Below are positions 7,904-16,471 of a stretch of DNA of 45,432 bases, piece by piece. The DNA is taken from the NCBI GenBank assembly GCA_002723275.1, contig PBNZ01000014.1:158292-203723 (forward strand), read 5' to 3'. The first letter of the stretch is position 1; every line of letters starts with the position of its first letter. Below the pieces are notes generated by a model. The model was not told the origin of the DNA. It did not search any database and was given only the letters and a program-made list of their open reading frames with translations. The position numbers and the translations under genes are program-made. This stretch comes from Planctomycetaceae bacterium. Lineage in GTDB: Bacteria; Planctomycetota; Planctomycetia; Pirellulales; Pirellulaceae.

Positions 7904-9034
7904 GTGCGAGATCCTCGTATCGACAACTTAGCCGACGTTCTTGTGGGCTATTCGACGGAAGTGAAGCGCGGCGACTTGGTCCTGATTTCAGGCCCTCCCC
8001 TTACTTCAGCCCTGATCACTTCCATTTATCGTGCGGTGATCCAGGCCGGCGCGCACCCGGTCCTGTCGGTGGTGCCCGACGAATGCAAGGAAATCATGTT
8101 GAATGAGGGTCAAGAGCATCAGATTACCTACGAAGATCCTGTCGCGCAATTTCAAATCGAAGAAATCGACGTGCTCATTGCGATTTGGGGACAGACGAAT
8201 ACCAAATCATTAACCGGCGTATCTCCGGAGCGGCAGGCCAAGGCCAGTCAGGCGCGGAAGAAATATTTCGACACCTATCTCAAACGCGCAGCCGCCGGTG
8301 AGCTTCGCTGGGTGGGAACTCAATTCCCCTGCAACGCTTCGGCTCAGGACGCGGAGATGTCGTTATCGGCTTACGAAGACTTTGTTTTTCGAGCCGGTTT
8401 ACTGGATCGAGAAAAACCCGCCGAGGCATGGCGTCATATCAGCGAAAGCCAACAAAGGCTCGTCGATTATCTAAACGGCAAGAAGGAAATACGGTTTGTA
8501 ACACCACAGGGCACCGACCTGACTCTGGGCATTGAAGGCCGACAGTGGCTAAATTGTGACGGACACGAAAACTTTCCGGACGGCGAAGTCTTCACGGGCC
8601 CCATCGAGGATGCGACTCGAGGCATCGTTAACTACAGTTTTCCAGCGGTACACGGCGGCCGAGAGGTGGACGATATTTCGTTCACTTTCAAGGACGGCAA
8701 AGTGGTCGAGGAAAGTGCGAGCAAAGGGGAAGAGTTTTTGAAGACGATGCTGGATCAGGATGCTGGTGCCCGCATCCTGGGCGAAATCGCGATCGGAACC
8801 AATTACTCAATCACCGACTACACGAAAAACACGCTTTTTGACGAAAAGATTGGTGGCACCTTCCATGCCGCCGTCGGATCATCCTATCCGGAATCCGGTG
8901 GCAAAAACCAATCCGGTTTACACTGGGACATGGTGTGTGATTTGCGTGAAGGTGGCCAGATCTTCGTTGACCGCGAATTATTGAGTGAAAACGGTCGGTT
9001 TATTGACGAACGTTTCCCTCAACCAAACGCGTGA
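7904..9034 (+). CDS. M29 family aminopeptidase
   Basis: 376 residues, the usual length for aminopeptidase T/AmpS-type enzymes. The GTG start has AAGGAG at 7892-7897, 6 bases upstream. The N-terminal domain matches the family (VKRGDLVLISGPPLTSALI). The C-terminal metal-binding domain has the NFPDGEVFTGPIED stretch, GEIAIGTN, and SGLHWDMVCD with the expected Glu, His and Asp ligands of a two-metal site. It should remove N-terminal residues from peptides in the cytoplasm. The last 35 bases overlap the 3' end of the convergent RmlD-like gene. Confidence 0.92.
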   Translation: MRDPRIDNLADVLVGYSTEVKRGDLVLISGPPLTSALITSIYRAVIQAGAHPVLSVVPDECKEIMLNEGQEHQITYEDPVAQFQIEEIDVLIAIWGQTNTKSLTGVSPERQAKASQARKKYFDTYLKRAAAGELRWVGTQFPCNASAQDAEMSLSAYEDFVFRAGLLDREKPAEAWRHISESQQRLVDYLNGKKEIRFVTPQGTDLTLGIEGRQWLNCDGHENFPDGEVFTGPIEDATRGIVNYSFPAVHGGREVDDISFTFKDGKVVEESASKGEEFLKTMLDQDAGARILGEIAIGTNYSITDYTKNTLFDEKIGGTFHAAVGSSYPESGGKNQSGLHWDMVCDLREGGQIFVDRELLSENGRFIDERFPQPNA

Positions 9035-10031
9035 TACGAGGATTCTGATAAAGCACCTCGTTCAGCAACTCCGGCGAACCCTGTACATCACATTCGAGAT
9101 GCCATTCAGGATGTGAGGGCACCAATTCCGGATCGTAGGGCCAGGGATCGAAGGGAGCAAAGCCAAGTAGTTGCTCGAGACGCGACGAATCCATCGAAAC
9201 GTTACCAGCTCGCGGCGGAATCGGCCCCGCGGCGATTCTCGGACACCCCATCACGTGTTGAGGATCATAGCCTCCAACTCGATTAACGATTTGAGCAATT
9301 TGGTAAAGGCTCAATGCACGAGGGCCACCGGCATGGTAAAGCCCACGTGCATCATTCGAAAGAATCATTTGCAGAACGCGATTCAGGCAATCGGTGTAGG
9401 TCGGTGTCCGAACCTCATCAAAATACAATGTGGCTGGTTTGCGTTGTTTGAAACGAGATTGAATCCAGTCGATCGCTCCAGCATGCCCATTGAAGCTGAC
9501 TCCCATCGGCAGCGAGATGCGTAGCATGCAAGCGTCGGGACGAGCAAGTTGAATCAAGTTCTCTGCGATGGACATCGTTTTCCCGAACACGGTCACCGGA
9601 TCGGTTTCGTCGCCTTCGCGATACTGCCCCAGTCCTACGCCGGAAAACACAAGGTCGATGGAAAGATGCACCAAGCGAGTCGAGCTACCTTGCATCACAC
9701 TCAATAACTCACGTATTCCCTGAACGTTAACCCGCCATGCCATGGCTGGGTCCAATTCGCAGGCCTTGAGTGCACAACTACCGGCACAGTTTAGGACAGA
9801 GGCGAATTGATGTTGGTCAAACAGCCGCTGCAGACTGGCTTGATCTTCCACATCGCAACCAACCACTCCCTCGCCCGTCAGCCGCCAATTTTTGACGGGC
9901 CTCATACCAATTACCTGCCCTGGATATTTCTCACGAAAATGATGTAACGCTGCATACCCCGCAACACCGGCGATTCCCGTCACGAGCAGCGGCAAGGGCG
10001 GATCAGGCAGGTTGTCCATCTGACAAATCAT
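9000..10031 (-). CDS. RmlD-like SDR (sugar-nucleotide reductase/epimerase fold) with altered active site
   Basis: 343 residues. The N-terminal nucleotide-binding motif is present (VTGIAGVAGYAA), as are the NCAGSCALKACELDP and LSIDLVFSG stretches typical of dTDP-4-dehydrorhamnose reductase relatives. However, the catalytic YxxxK site reads VFGKTMSIAE: Phe replaces Tyr and Met replaces the usual Lys, with a Lys two positions earlier. It may be catalytically inactive, use a shifted lysine, or act on another substrate. It starts 6 bases after the kinase gene on the same strand and so belongs to the murQ-kinase operon by position. Its 3' end overlaps the M29 gene by 35 bases. Confidence 0.8.
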   Translation of the reverse strand: MICQMDNLPDPPLPLLVTGIAGVAGYAALHHFREKYPGQVIGMRPVKNWRLTGEGVVGCDVEDQASLQRLFDQHQFASVLNCAGSCALKACELDPAMAWRVNVQGIRELLSVMQGSSTRLVHLSIDLVFSGVGLGQYREGDETDPVTVFGKTMSIAENLIQLARPDACMLRISLPMGVSFNGHAGAIDWIQSRFKQRKPATLYFDEVRTPTYTDCLNRVLQMILSNDARGLYHAGGPRALSLYQIAQIVNRVGGYDPQHVMGCPRIAAGPIPPRAGNVSMDSSRLEQLLGFAPFDPWPYDPELVPSHPEWHLECDVQGSPELLNEVLYQNPRITRLVEGNVRQ

Positions 10032-10037
10032 GAGAAG

Positions 10038-10997
10038 TCAATCGTTTCGGCAGGCTAAACGAACGGCATCCATCGCTGGATCTTGCGACGTGTGAATCGT
10101 GGCAGGCGAAAGGCTGGAGGCCTCAATCCGTTCACGAAGGGCGAGTGCCACCTCTGTTTGATTCGATAACAAACCACCCGCAAGCACAAGTTCAAACTCA
10201 CCGTCTTCCAGTCCAAGTTGATTCGCGACCGACGCGATCATGGTTTCCAAATCTGCAGCCGCTCGCTCACACAACTCCATGGCCTGGGGATCGCTTTCGC
10301 CGGCAGCCTCGAGGACGGTGGGAGCCAACCCAGCGATTGTTTCGCGTGAATTCAGCCGGAACCAGTGAGGCAGCTCACGAGCTTCCTTAATTTGCAATTT
10401 GCTCAACAGCCTCGACGTCAGCCCTGTTTCCGCCTGACGACCGTCGAACGACGCCACAAGCGCTCGCAGCCCTTCCACGACCAGCCAATAGCCACTTCCT
10501 TCGTCACCGAGCCCAGGTCCCCATCCGCCAACGCGCCGGCTCTTGCCATGAGCATCGCGTCCGTAGGCCAAAGAACCGGTCCCGGAAATCAGCGAGATTC
10601 CGGCAACGGCAGGAGACACGACGGACAGAATGGCTTCGCCGTCATGCACCATCAATAGATCATTTGCCAAATCCTCTCGATGGACCCATTGGGTGAGTCG
10701 CTCGCGTATCGAATCTCGATCGCTACCGGCCAGTGCAAGGCATAAACGTTTCACCGACTGCGGTGGTAAACTCGCATCAAGGAAAGCCTGGTCAATTGCC
10801 TCTCTTAAATTTATCAACGCTTGCTCCCCGACAACCAGAAGATTGCCGGGCCCACTGTTTCCTCGGCCCAAAACCTGGGGGGGCTGACCGGCTCGCAATT
10901 CGGCAAGACAAGCCGTCGTATTCGTCCCCCCACCGTCCACTCCCATGACCAATGGAGGTTGATCATGGGATGCAAGATTAGAATCGAGAATGGTCAT
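10038..10997 (-). CDS. BadF/BadG/BcrA-type amino-sugar kinase, MurNAc/GlcNAc kinase candidate (MurK-like)
   Basis: 319 residues of the actin-like ATPase fold. The phosphate-1 motif VMGVDGGGTNTTACLAE is at the N-terminus, SGTGSLAYGRD lies mid-protein and GWGPGLGDEGSGYWLV follows; the C-terminal half has ELVLAGGLLSN. These match the BadF/BadG/BcrA/BcrD family that includes GlcNAc kinases and the clostridial MurK, which phosphorylates MurNAc and GlcNAc at O6. The gene lies 48 bases downstream of murQ, whose product needs MurNAc-6-phosphate, so supplying that substrate is the obvious job. An AGGTGA site lies 9 bases before the ATG. Substrate choice between GlcNAc, MurNAc or both cannot be read. 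Confidence 0.87.
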   Translation of the reverse strand: MTILDSNLASHDQPPLVMGVDGGGTNTTACLAELRAGQPPQVLGRGNSGPGNLLVVGEQALINLREAIDQAFLDASLPPQSVKRLCLALAGSDRDSIRERLTQWVHREDLANDLLMVHDGEAILSVVSPAVAGISLISGTGSLAYGRDAHGKSRRVGGWGPGLGDEGSGYWLVVEGLRALVASFDGRQAETGLTSRLLSKLQIKEARELPHWFRLNSRETIAGLAPTVLEAAGESDPQAMELCERAAADLETMIASVANQLGLEDGEFELVLAGGLLSNQTEVALALRERIEASSLSPATIHTSQDPAMDAVRLACRND

Positions 10998-11045
10998 CGG
11001 AAATCATCACCTGAGATATCGAAGTGCAGCATCGGATGCCTGAGT

Positions 11046-11963
11046 CTATTTCGAACGATGAATCGCCGATCGCAAATGTCCCGAATGCTCTTCCAACAAT
11101 TTTCGAGCAGCTTCGGGAGTCGTCTTCAACAATTCCACAAGGATCGCGATCTTCAATTCACCATCACATTCGTCGAGGACTTTCTGAGCTCGTGTTTCGT
11201 CGATCTCAGCAAGTTCACAGACGATACGTTTCGAGCGGATTTTAAGCTTTTGGTTGGTGGCTCGTAAATCGACCATGAGATTGCCATACGTTTTACCGAG
11301 TCGCACCATCGCCCCAGTCGTCAACATATTCAGGATCAGCTTGGTGGCGGTTCCAGCTTTCAAACGAGTTGAACCACTCACCACTTCAGGCCCCACGATC
11401 GGCAGGATTGCAATGTCAGCCACGGCGTTCAGTTCGGAGTCTTGATTGCAGGCGATCCCGATTGCCTGAGCTCCTATCTCCCCAGCATAGCGGAGTGCTG
11501 AAAGCACATACGGGGTGCGTCCGCTGGTCGCGATTCCAACGACGCAATCCAACGCGGTAAGATTCACCTCCTTTAAGTCCTTCACCGCTTGCTCCGGGAA
11601 GTCTTCGGCGCCTTCGATCGAGCGAGTGAGAGCCCCATAGCCTCCTGCGATAATACCAACGACTTGGCGAGGATCGGTATTGAAGGTGGGCGGACATTCC
11701 GACGCATCCAGCACGCCGAGGCGACCACTGGTCCCCGCGCCCACATAAATCAATCGGCCACCTTTTCGCAGAGATTCCGTCACAACATCGATCGCGCGTG
11801 CAACATCTTCGAGAACGTCATTCACTGCGGTGGGCACAGCGGCATCCTCTTGATTCATCAACTGTGCGATTTCCAGCGAGGAAAGCTGGTCAATTCGCTC
11901 AGATCCAGGATTTCGGCCTTCTGTAGTCATCGATTTTCGCATGCTCTGATTCTCGCTGCTCAT
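11046..11963 (-). CDS. murQ: N-acetylmuramic acid 6-phosphate etherase
   Basis: The SIS-fold etherase is unmistakable: MTTEGRNPGSERIDQLSS at the N-terminus, IYVGAGTSGRLGVLDASE, FNTDPRQVVGIIAGG, GIATSGRTPYVLSAL and GSTRLKAGTATKLILNML. MurQ splits MurNAc-6-phosphate into GlcNAc-6-phosphate and D-lactate in the cytoplasm. The start is unsettled: ATG at 11963 (305 residues) and ATG at 11942 (298, nearer the E. coli length) are both plausible and neither has a strong ribosome binding site; a farther ATG at 12038 is unlikely. It is the first gene of a minus-strand operon with the kinase and the RmlD-like gene, and divergent from the AmiE-NamZ fusion across about 150 bases. Confidence 0.95.
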   Translation of the reverse strand: MSSENQSMRKSMTTEGRNPGSERIDQLSSLEIAQLMNQEDAAVPTAVNDVLEDVARAIDVVTESLRKGGRLIYVGAGTSGRLGVLDASECPPTFNTDPRQVVGIIAGGYGALTRSIEGAEDFPEQAVKDLKEVNLTALDCVVGIATSGRTPYVLSALRYAGEIGAQAIGIACNQDSELNAVADIAILPIVGPEVVSGSTRLKAGTATKLILNMLTTGAMVRLGKTYGNLMVDLRATNQKLKIRSKRIVCELAEIDETRAQKVLDECDGELKIAILVELLKTTPEAARKLLEEHSGHLRSAIHRSK

Positions 11964-12115
11964 CTCGATTCGAACAAGCCGCAGACAGAGATTGAACAGG
12001 ACTCCAGCCGAACTGCAGCAATGCAGGATGGCACGCAAGCGGAATCTGAATCACAATAGAAGAGAGGATTTCGTGAGCGATTATGAGCGACGACGAGTGA
12101 CGAGGAGTTTTTGAC

Positions 12116-14440
12116 ATGCGATTTCGAAGCATTTTACGGTCGGCCATTTGGATTGGCATCATCTCACAAGCATCATCGTTACCGGCAGCTCCCCCTAAAC
12201 TTCCGCTCGTCTCACCGGAACAGGTCGGCATGCGAAGCGATCGGCTCGCGATCATCGACGAGCTCGTTGCCTCGGGAATCCAAGATCGCCGGATGCCGGG
12301 ATGTGTGGTCGCCATCGGTCGCCACGGCAGACTGGCCTTCTTAAAGGCCTATGGAGATCGACAGCTTGAACCGACCAAGGTCCCCATGACAGTGGACACG
12401 GTGTTCGACATGGCGTCGATTACAAAACCGGTCGCAACGGGCACGAGTGTGATGATTATGGTCGAGCAGGGCAAAATGCGACTGCGAAACCGAGTCGCGC
12501 ATTACCTGCCGAATTTTGCCGTCAATGACAAAGACAAAATCACCATTACTCAATTATTGACTCATCACGGAGGTTTGATTCCGGACAATGCGTTAAGTGA
12601 CTACTTCGACGGAACGACGAAGGCATACGAGCGAATTGACGCGTTGAAGACCTATGTAGATCCGGGTACGCGTTTCGTTTACACCGACGTCGGCTTTATC
12701 GTTTTAGCTCGCATCGTTGAAGAATTAACCGGCCAAAACATTAATGAATTCTCGCGGGAGAATATTTTCGCCCCCCTGGGAATGACCGAGACAGGCTATC
12801 GTCCGGACGATTCTCTGAAGACACGCGCGGCGACCACCGAACAACGAGAAGAGCAATGGATTCAAGGCGAAGTTCACGACCCACGCGCCTATGAAATGGA
12901 TGGCATCGCGGGACACGCGGGACTTTTTTCCACTGCTCAGGATCTCGCCGTATACGCACAAATGATGCTGCAGTCGGGTGAGTATGCGGGCGTTCGCATT
13001 CTGAGCCCCTTGTCAGTCGCCAAGATGACCGAAGCCCGCGATGTATCAGGCAACCTGAGATCTCTTGGCTGGGACAAAAACAGTGTCTATTCGTCGAACC
13101 GCTCAGAACTATTCTCCGATCGGGCCTACGGTCATGGCGGTTTCACAGGAACAGTCCTCTGGATCGACCCCGAGTTGGATCTGTTTTTCATTTTCTTGAG
13201 TAACCGAGTACATCCCAATGGCAAGGGCAACATTAACTCCTTGGCAGGGCGTATCGCCACGGTTGCCTGTTCCGCCATTGAGGACCAGACCGATCCCTCA
13301 TCGCCCTTGGCCGTCAAAACAGGTCTGGATCAACTTTGCGCCGACGAGTGCCGCATGCTGAAAGGACAGCGTGTAGGCTTGATCACGAACCATACGGGCA
13401 TCGATGCCCAGGGCACATCGAATATCACGCGTCTTCAAGCATCTCCGAATGTCGAATTGGCCGCACTTTTCAGTCCCGAACACGGAATCGCCGGCCAACT
13501 GGACATTGCATCAATCAGTGACTCAACCGATGAAAACACAGGACTCAAGGTGTTCAGCCTGTACGGGAAAACGCGTCAGCCTACCGCTGCACAACTTGAG
13601 GAAATCGACACCTTGGTGTTTGACATCCAAGATATCGGAACTCGGTTTTACACCTACATCTCAACGATGGGGCTGGCCATGCAGGCTGCGGCGGAACACG
13701 GCAAGCGTTTTGTAGTGCTTGATCGTCCCAATCCCATCAATGGTGTCACCGTTGATGGTCCCGTTCTCGACGCAGGCCAGGAGTCCTTTGTTGGCTTTCA
13801 CGGAATCCCCGTTCGACACGGGATGACCATTGGTGAACTCGCCATGATGTTTCGGGAAGAACTTAATCTGGATCTCGATCTTCACGTGGTCCGGATGAAA
13901 GACTGGCATCGCGATCGCTATTTTGATCAAACCGAGTTAATCTGGGTCGATCCCTCTCCCAACATGCGAAACCTCAATCAGGCGATTCTCTATCCTGGTA
14001 TTGGTCTTCTGGAAACCACCAACCTGTCCGTGGGCCGAGGCACCGACACGCCATTTGAGCGATTTGGAGCGCCCTGGGTCAAAGGGACCGATCTGGCCAA
14101 GGCTTTGAACTCCAAGAACTTGGCAGGGGTGCGTTTCACGCCCATCCGTTTTCAACCTGATTCAAGTGTTTACCAGGGTCAAGCCTGTGAAGGGGTCCAG
14201 ATTTCCATTACGGACCGAAACGAAATCGTTCCTCTCGACGTTGGTTTTCAAATCGCTCTCTGTTTGCGAGAACTGTATCCTGAAAGCTGGGAGACGGATC
14301 GGTACAATCGGCTCCTCGGAGATCAACAAGTCCTCAATATGATTCGGACAGGCGCGTCTCCATCGACAATCCGAACTGCGATCAATGCCGAATTGAGCGA
14401 TTTCCATCCACGAAGAAGTCGTTTTTTGCTCTACCCCTAA
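12116..14440 (+). CDS. exported fusion: AmiE/beta-lactamase-fold serine hydrolase + NamZ (DUF1343) exo-N-acetylmuramidase
   Basis: 774 residues; GAGGAG at 12102-12107 lies 8 bases before the ATG. Residues 1-25 look like a signal peptide. Residues ~35-385 form a class C beta-lactamase-type hydrolase with SITK (Ser101, Lys104), the YTD motif (Tyr189) and HGGFTGT (~340-346). Residues ~400-774 are DUF1343: GLITNHTGID, FSPEHGIAG, DTLVFDIQDIGTRFYTY, DRPNPING, GIPVRHGMTIGELA and GRGTDTPFERFGAPW. In Bacillus subtilis the equivalent proteins, AmiE (MurNAc-L-alanine amidase) and NamZ (exo-beta-N-acetylmuramidase), are separate genes beside murQ. Here one exported chain could strip the peptide and release terminal MurNAc. 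Annotators often call such proteins 'serine hydrolase', missing the second half. The amidase activity is inferred from context; an esterase remains possible. Confidence 0.9.
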   Translation: MRFRSILRSAIWIGIISQASSLPAAPPKLPLVSPEQVGMRSDRLAIIDELVASGIQDRRMPGCVVAIGRHGRLAFLKAYGDRQLEPTKVPMTVDTVFDMASITKPVATGTSVMIMVEQGKMRLRNRVAHYLPNFAVNDKDKITITQLLTHHGGLIPDNALSDYFDGTTKAYERIDALKTYVDPGTRFVYTDVGFIVLARIVEELTGQNINEFSRENIFAPLGMTETGYRPDDSLKTRAATTEQREEQWIQGEVHDPRAYEMDGIAGHAGLFSTAQDLAVYAQMMLQSGEYAGVRILSPLSVAKMTEARDVSGNLRSLGWDKNSVYSSNRSELFSDRAYGHGGFTGTVLWIDPELDLFFIFLSNRVHPNGKGNINSLAGRIATVACSAIEDQTDPSSPLAVKTGLDQLCADECRMLKGQRVGLITNHTGIDAQGTSNITRLQASPNVELAALFSPEHGIAGQLDIASISDSTDENTGLKVFSLYGKTRQPTAAQLEEIDTLVFDIQDIGTRFYTYISTMGLAMQAAAEHGKRFVVLDRPNPINGVTVDGPVLDAGQESFVGFHGIPVRHGMTIGELAMMFREELNLDLDLHVVRMKDWHRDRYFDQTELIWVDPSPNMRNLNQAILYPGIGLLETTNLSVGRGTDTPFERFGAPWVKGTDLAKALNSKNLAGVRFTPIRFQPDSSVYQGQACEGVQISITDRNEIVPLDVGFQIALCLRELYPESWETDRYNRLLGDQQVLNMIRTGASPSTIRTAINAELSDFHPRRSRFLLYP

Positions 14441-14450
14441 GTCGCGATCC

Positions 14451-15683
14451 ATGAAGTATTTTGATCGACTGCTGGTCCTTCCATCGAAGGAGAACTTCGC
14501 ACGTGTCATCATGCGCGAACTCAAATCCTCGGGGGACAACAGAAAGGCGACGTTTGATTCCAACGCCTTTCAACTCAACTTCCACGATCAATATAATTTG
14601 GTGGGACAGGTCAATCTTGGCAATTTGTACGAAGAGTTTCTCGCAAAACCGTTGAAGAGTCGCCGGGCATTTCTGCGGAACACCGTGCGGTCGTTACTGG
14701 CCTATCACAAGGCGCCCCCCGACGATTTCGATGCAGCAAGTCACGACCTGCTACTCTCGCTGAGGAGTCGATCCTATTTCAGTCTGACCGAGATGCAGAG
14801 CTGGATTGACGGGCATCACGACTTTGCCTGGCCACATTCACCCATCGCAAACTATCTGGGTGTGGGTATTGTTTACGATCTTCCAGAAGCGATGATCATG
14901 CTGCAACAGGAACAATTGGATGCCTGGGATATTTCCTATTACGAAGCGGTCGAAGCGGCACAGGCTAACCTGTCGGAACTCGAAGCAGACTTTGCTTCAA
15001 TCGACAACCACGTCTACGTCTCTGCAACGGAAGACCAATACGACGCGAGCCGGTTGTTGATTCCCGATCTGGTGAGGGAATTGGCCGTCCGAGGTGATAC
15101 CGTGGCGATGGTCCCAAACCGGGACTGCCTGATCATCACGGGGACGGAGGAGTTCGAAGGGATCGAACTTATGTCGACCTTCGCTCGAGATGCCTTGAAG
15201 AGACCCAGGCCTTTGAGTGGAATGGCCTTCTCCCTGCAGGGTGACGAATGGTCTCCTTGGCTACCGCCTATTGAGCATCCTGCCGCAGAAATATTCGCAG
15301 CGTTGCGGATCGAATCCGACGAACGCGACTATGCCGATCAACGGCCCGTGCTTCAACGTTGGTGTCAGGTCCAAGATGACCCTGCCTTCGTCGTGGATTT
15401 TGGTGTCGGACAGGGACGACGACCACGCCAATTGAACACGCATTGCATTTGGCCGATCGACCCACCCGTCTGTCTGTTACCGAAAACGGAACGTGTCTTT
15501 TTCGACGCCAAAGATAGCCACCAACTTCGTCGCTCGGTGGACCTGCCAAGTGCTCCATGGGAACGAGTCCAAATGGCACTCGGCGATCGCATGCAAGAAG
15601 AAGACGTTTTTCCAATTCGCTATCGAGTTCACGACTTCCCCTCTCCCGCCGAAATCGCCGACCTTTGCGGTCACCAACCTTAG
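14451..15683 (+). CDS. DUF1444 (YtpQ-like) protein of unknown function
   Basis: 410 residues, longer than the ~270 of YtpQ. The C-terminal two thirds resemble DUF1444: VYVSATEDQYDASRLLIPDL followed by DTVAMVPNRDCLIITG matches the 'YDASR...VPxxDxLxxTG' core of that family. The N-terminal ~90 residues (YFDRLLVLPSKENFARVIM onward) are also typical. No signal peptide is visible, so it should be cytoplasmic. It starts 10 bases after the AmiE-NamZ stop without a clear ribosome binding site, suggesting translational coupling. No biochemical role is known to me; whether it belongs functionally to MurNAc salvage is open. 190 bases without a gene follow. Confidence 0.75.
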   Translation: MKYFDRLLVLPSKENFARVIMRELKSSGDNRKATFDSNAFQLNFHDQYNLVGQVNLGNLYEEFLAKPLKSRRAFLRNTVRSLLAYHKAPPDDFDAASHDLLLSLRSRSYFSLTEMQSWIDGHHDFAWPHSPIANYLGVGIVYDLPEAMIMLQQEQLDAWDISYYEAVEAAQANLSELEADFASIDNHVYVSATEDQYDASRLLIPDLVRELAVRGDTVAMVPNRDCLIITGTEEFEGIELMSTFARDALKRPRPLSGMAFSLQGDEWSPWLPPIEHPAAEIFAALRIESDERDYADQRPVLQRWCQVQDDPAFVVDFGVGQGRRPRQLNTHCIWPIDPPVCLLPKTERVFFDAKDSHQLRRSVDLPSAPWERVQMALGDRMQEEDVFPIRYRVHDFPSPAEIADLCGHQP

Positions 15684-15874
15684 GTCGTCGACATCTACCA
15701 TAATGGCGTACCATATGCGATAGTCACGATAGGCAACTGATGCGCGTCGCAATTTGAGCATGCCGAGTGTTGGTTCAAGCCGACGATAGTCCTGCGTAGC
15801 AGCCTGCGTCAGATGGCAAGTGAGGCCCTCTCTGAATGTCGAAACAGCGGCTAAAGGTTTATTGAAAAGGAAGA

Positions 15875-16468
15875 ATGATGGCAAAACAACGAGTCCTCTG
15901 CCTTGTCGGCGATTTCGTCGAAGACTACGAAATCATGGTTCCCTTCCAGATGCTCACGATGGTCGGTCACGAACCCATCGCCGTGTGTCCGGGCAAACAA
16001 GCCGGCGATTCCGTCCGAACTGCCATTCACGATTTCGAAGGCGATCAAACCTATAGTGAAAAGCCCGGGCACAATTTCACCTTGAACGGCACATTTGACG
16101 AAATCTCTCCCGAGTCGTTCGACGCGTTGTTGATCCCCGGCGGTCGAGCCCCCGAGTACTTGCGTCTCAATGAACGAGTGCTGGAAATCGTGCGACATTT
16201 CGCGGAGGCCGACAAGCCGATTGCAGCGATCTGCCACGGTCCTCAAATCCTGACCGCAGCCGGCGTGCTCAATGGCAAAACGTGTCAGGCCTATCCGGCC
16301 GTCCAGCCCGAGGTAACAGCCGGGGGAGCCGAATATGTACAACCTTCGGAGGGATTCGATAACGCTCATGTAAGCGGCAATCTCGTCACCGCCGCGGCGT
16401 GGCCAGCACACCCAGCCTGGATTCGTGAATTCTTGCGTGTGATGGGAACACCGGTAAGCGTCGAATAG
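15875..16468 (+). CDS. DJ-1/PfpI family protein
   Basis: 197 residues, typical for the superfamily. The nucleophile elbow AAICHGPQ carries the reactive cysteine, the acidic residue typical of the site lies in GDFVEDYE, and [12 protein letters not shown] is the usual preceding strand-loop. Members act as proteases, deglycases, chaperones or hydratases; which applies here is not readable. The start is either of two adjacent ATGs (15875 or 15878) after AAAAGGAAG. The OleC-like gene begins 3 bases after its stop, so the two are almost certainly co-transcribed. Confidence 0.9.
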   Translation: MMAKQRVLCLVGDFVEDYEIMVPFQMLTMVGHEPIAVCPGKQAGDSVRTAIHDFEGDQTYSEKPGHNFTLNGTFDEISPESFDALLIPGGRAPEYLRLNERVLEIVRHFAEADKPIAAICHGPQILTAAGVLNGKTCQAYPAVQPEVTAGGAEYVQPSEGFDNAHVSGNLVTAAAWPAHPAWIREFLRVMGTPVSVE

Positions 16469-16471
16469 AGC

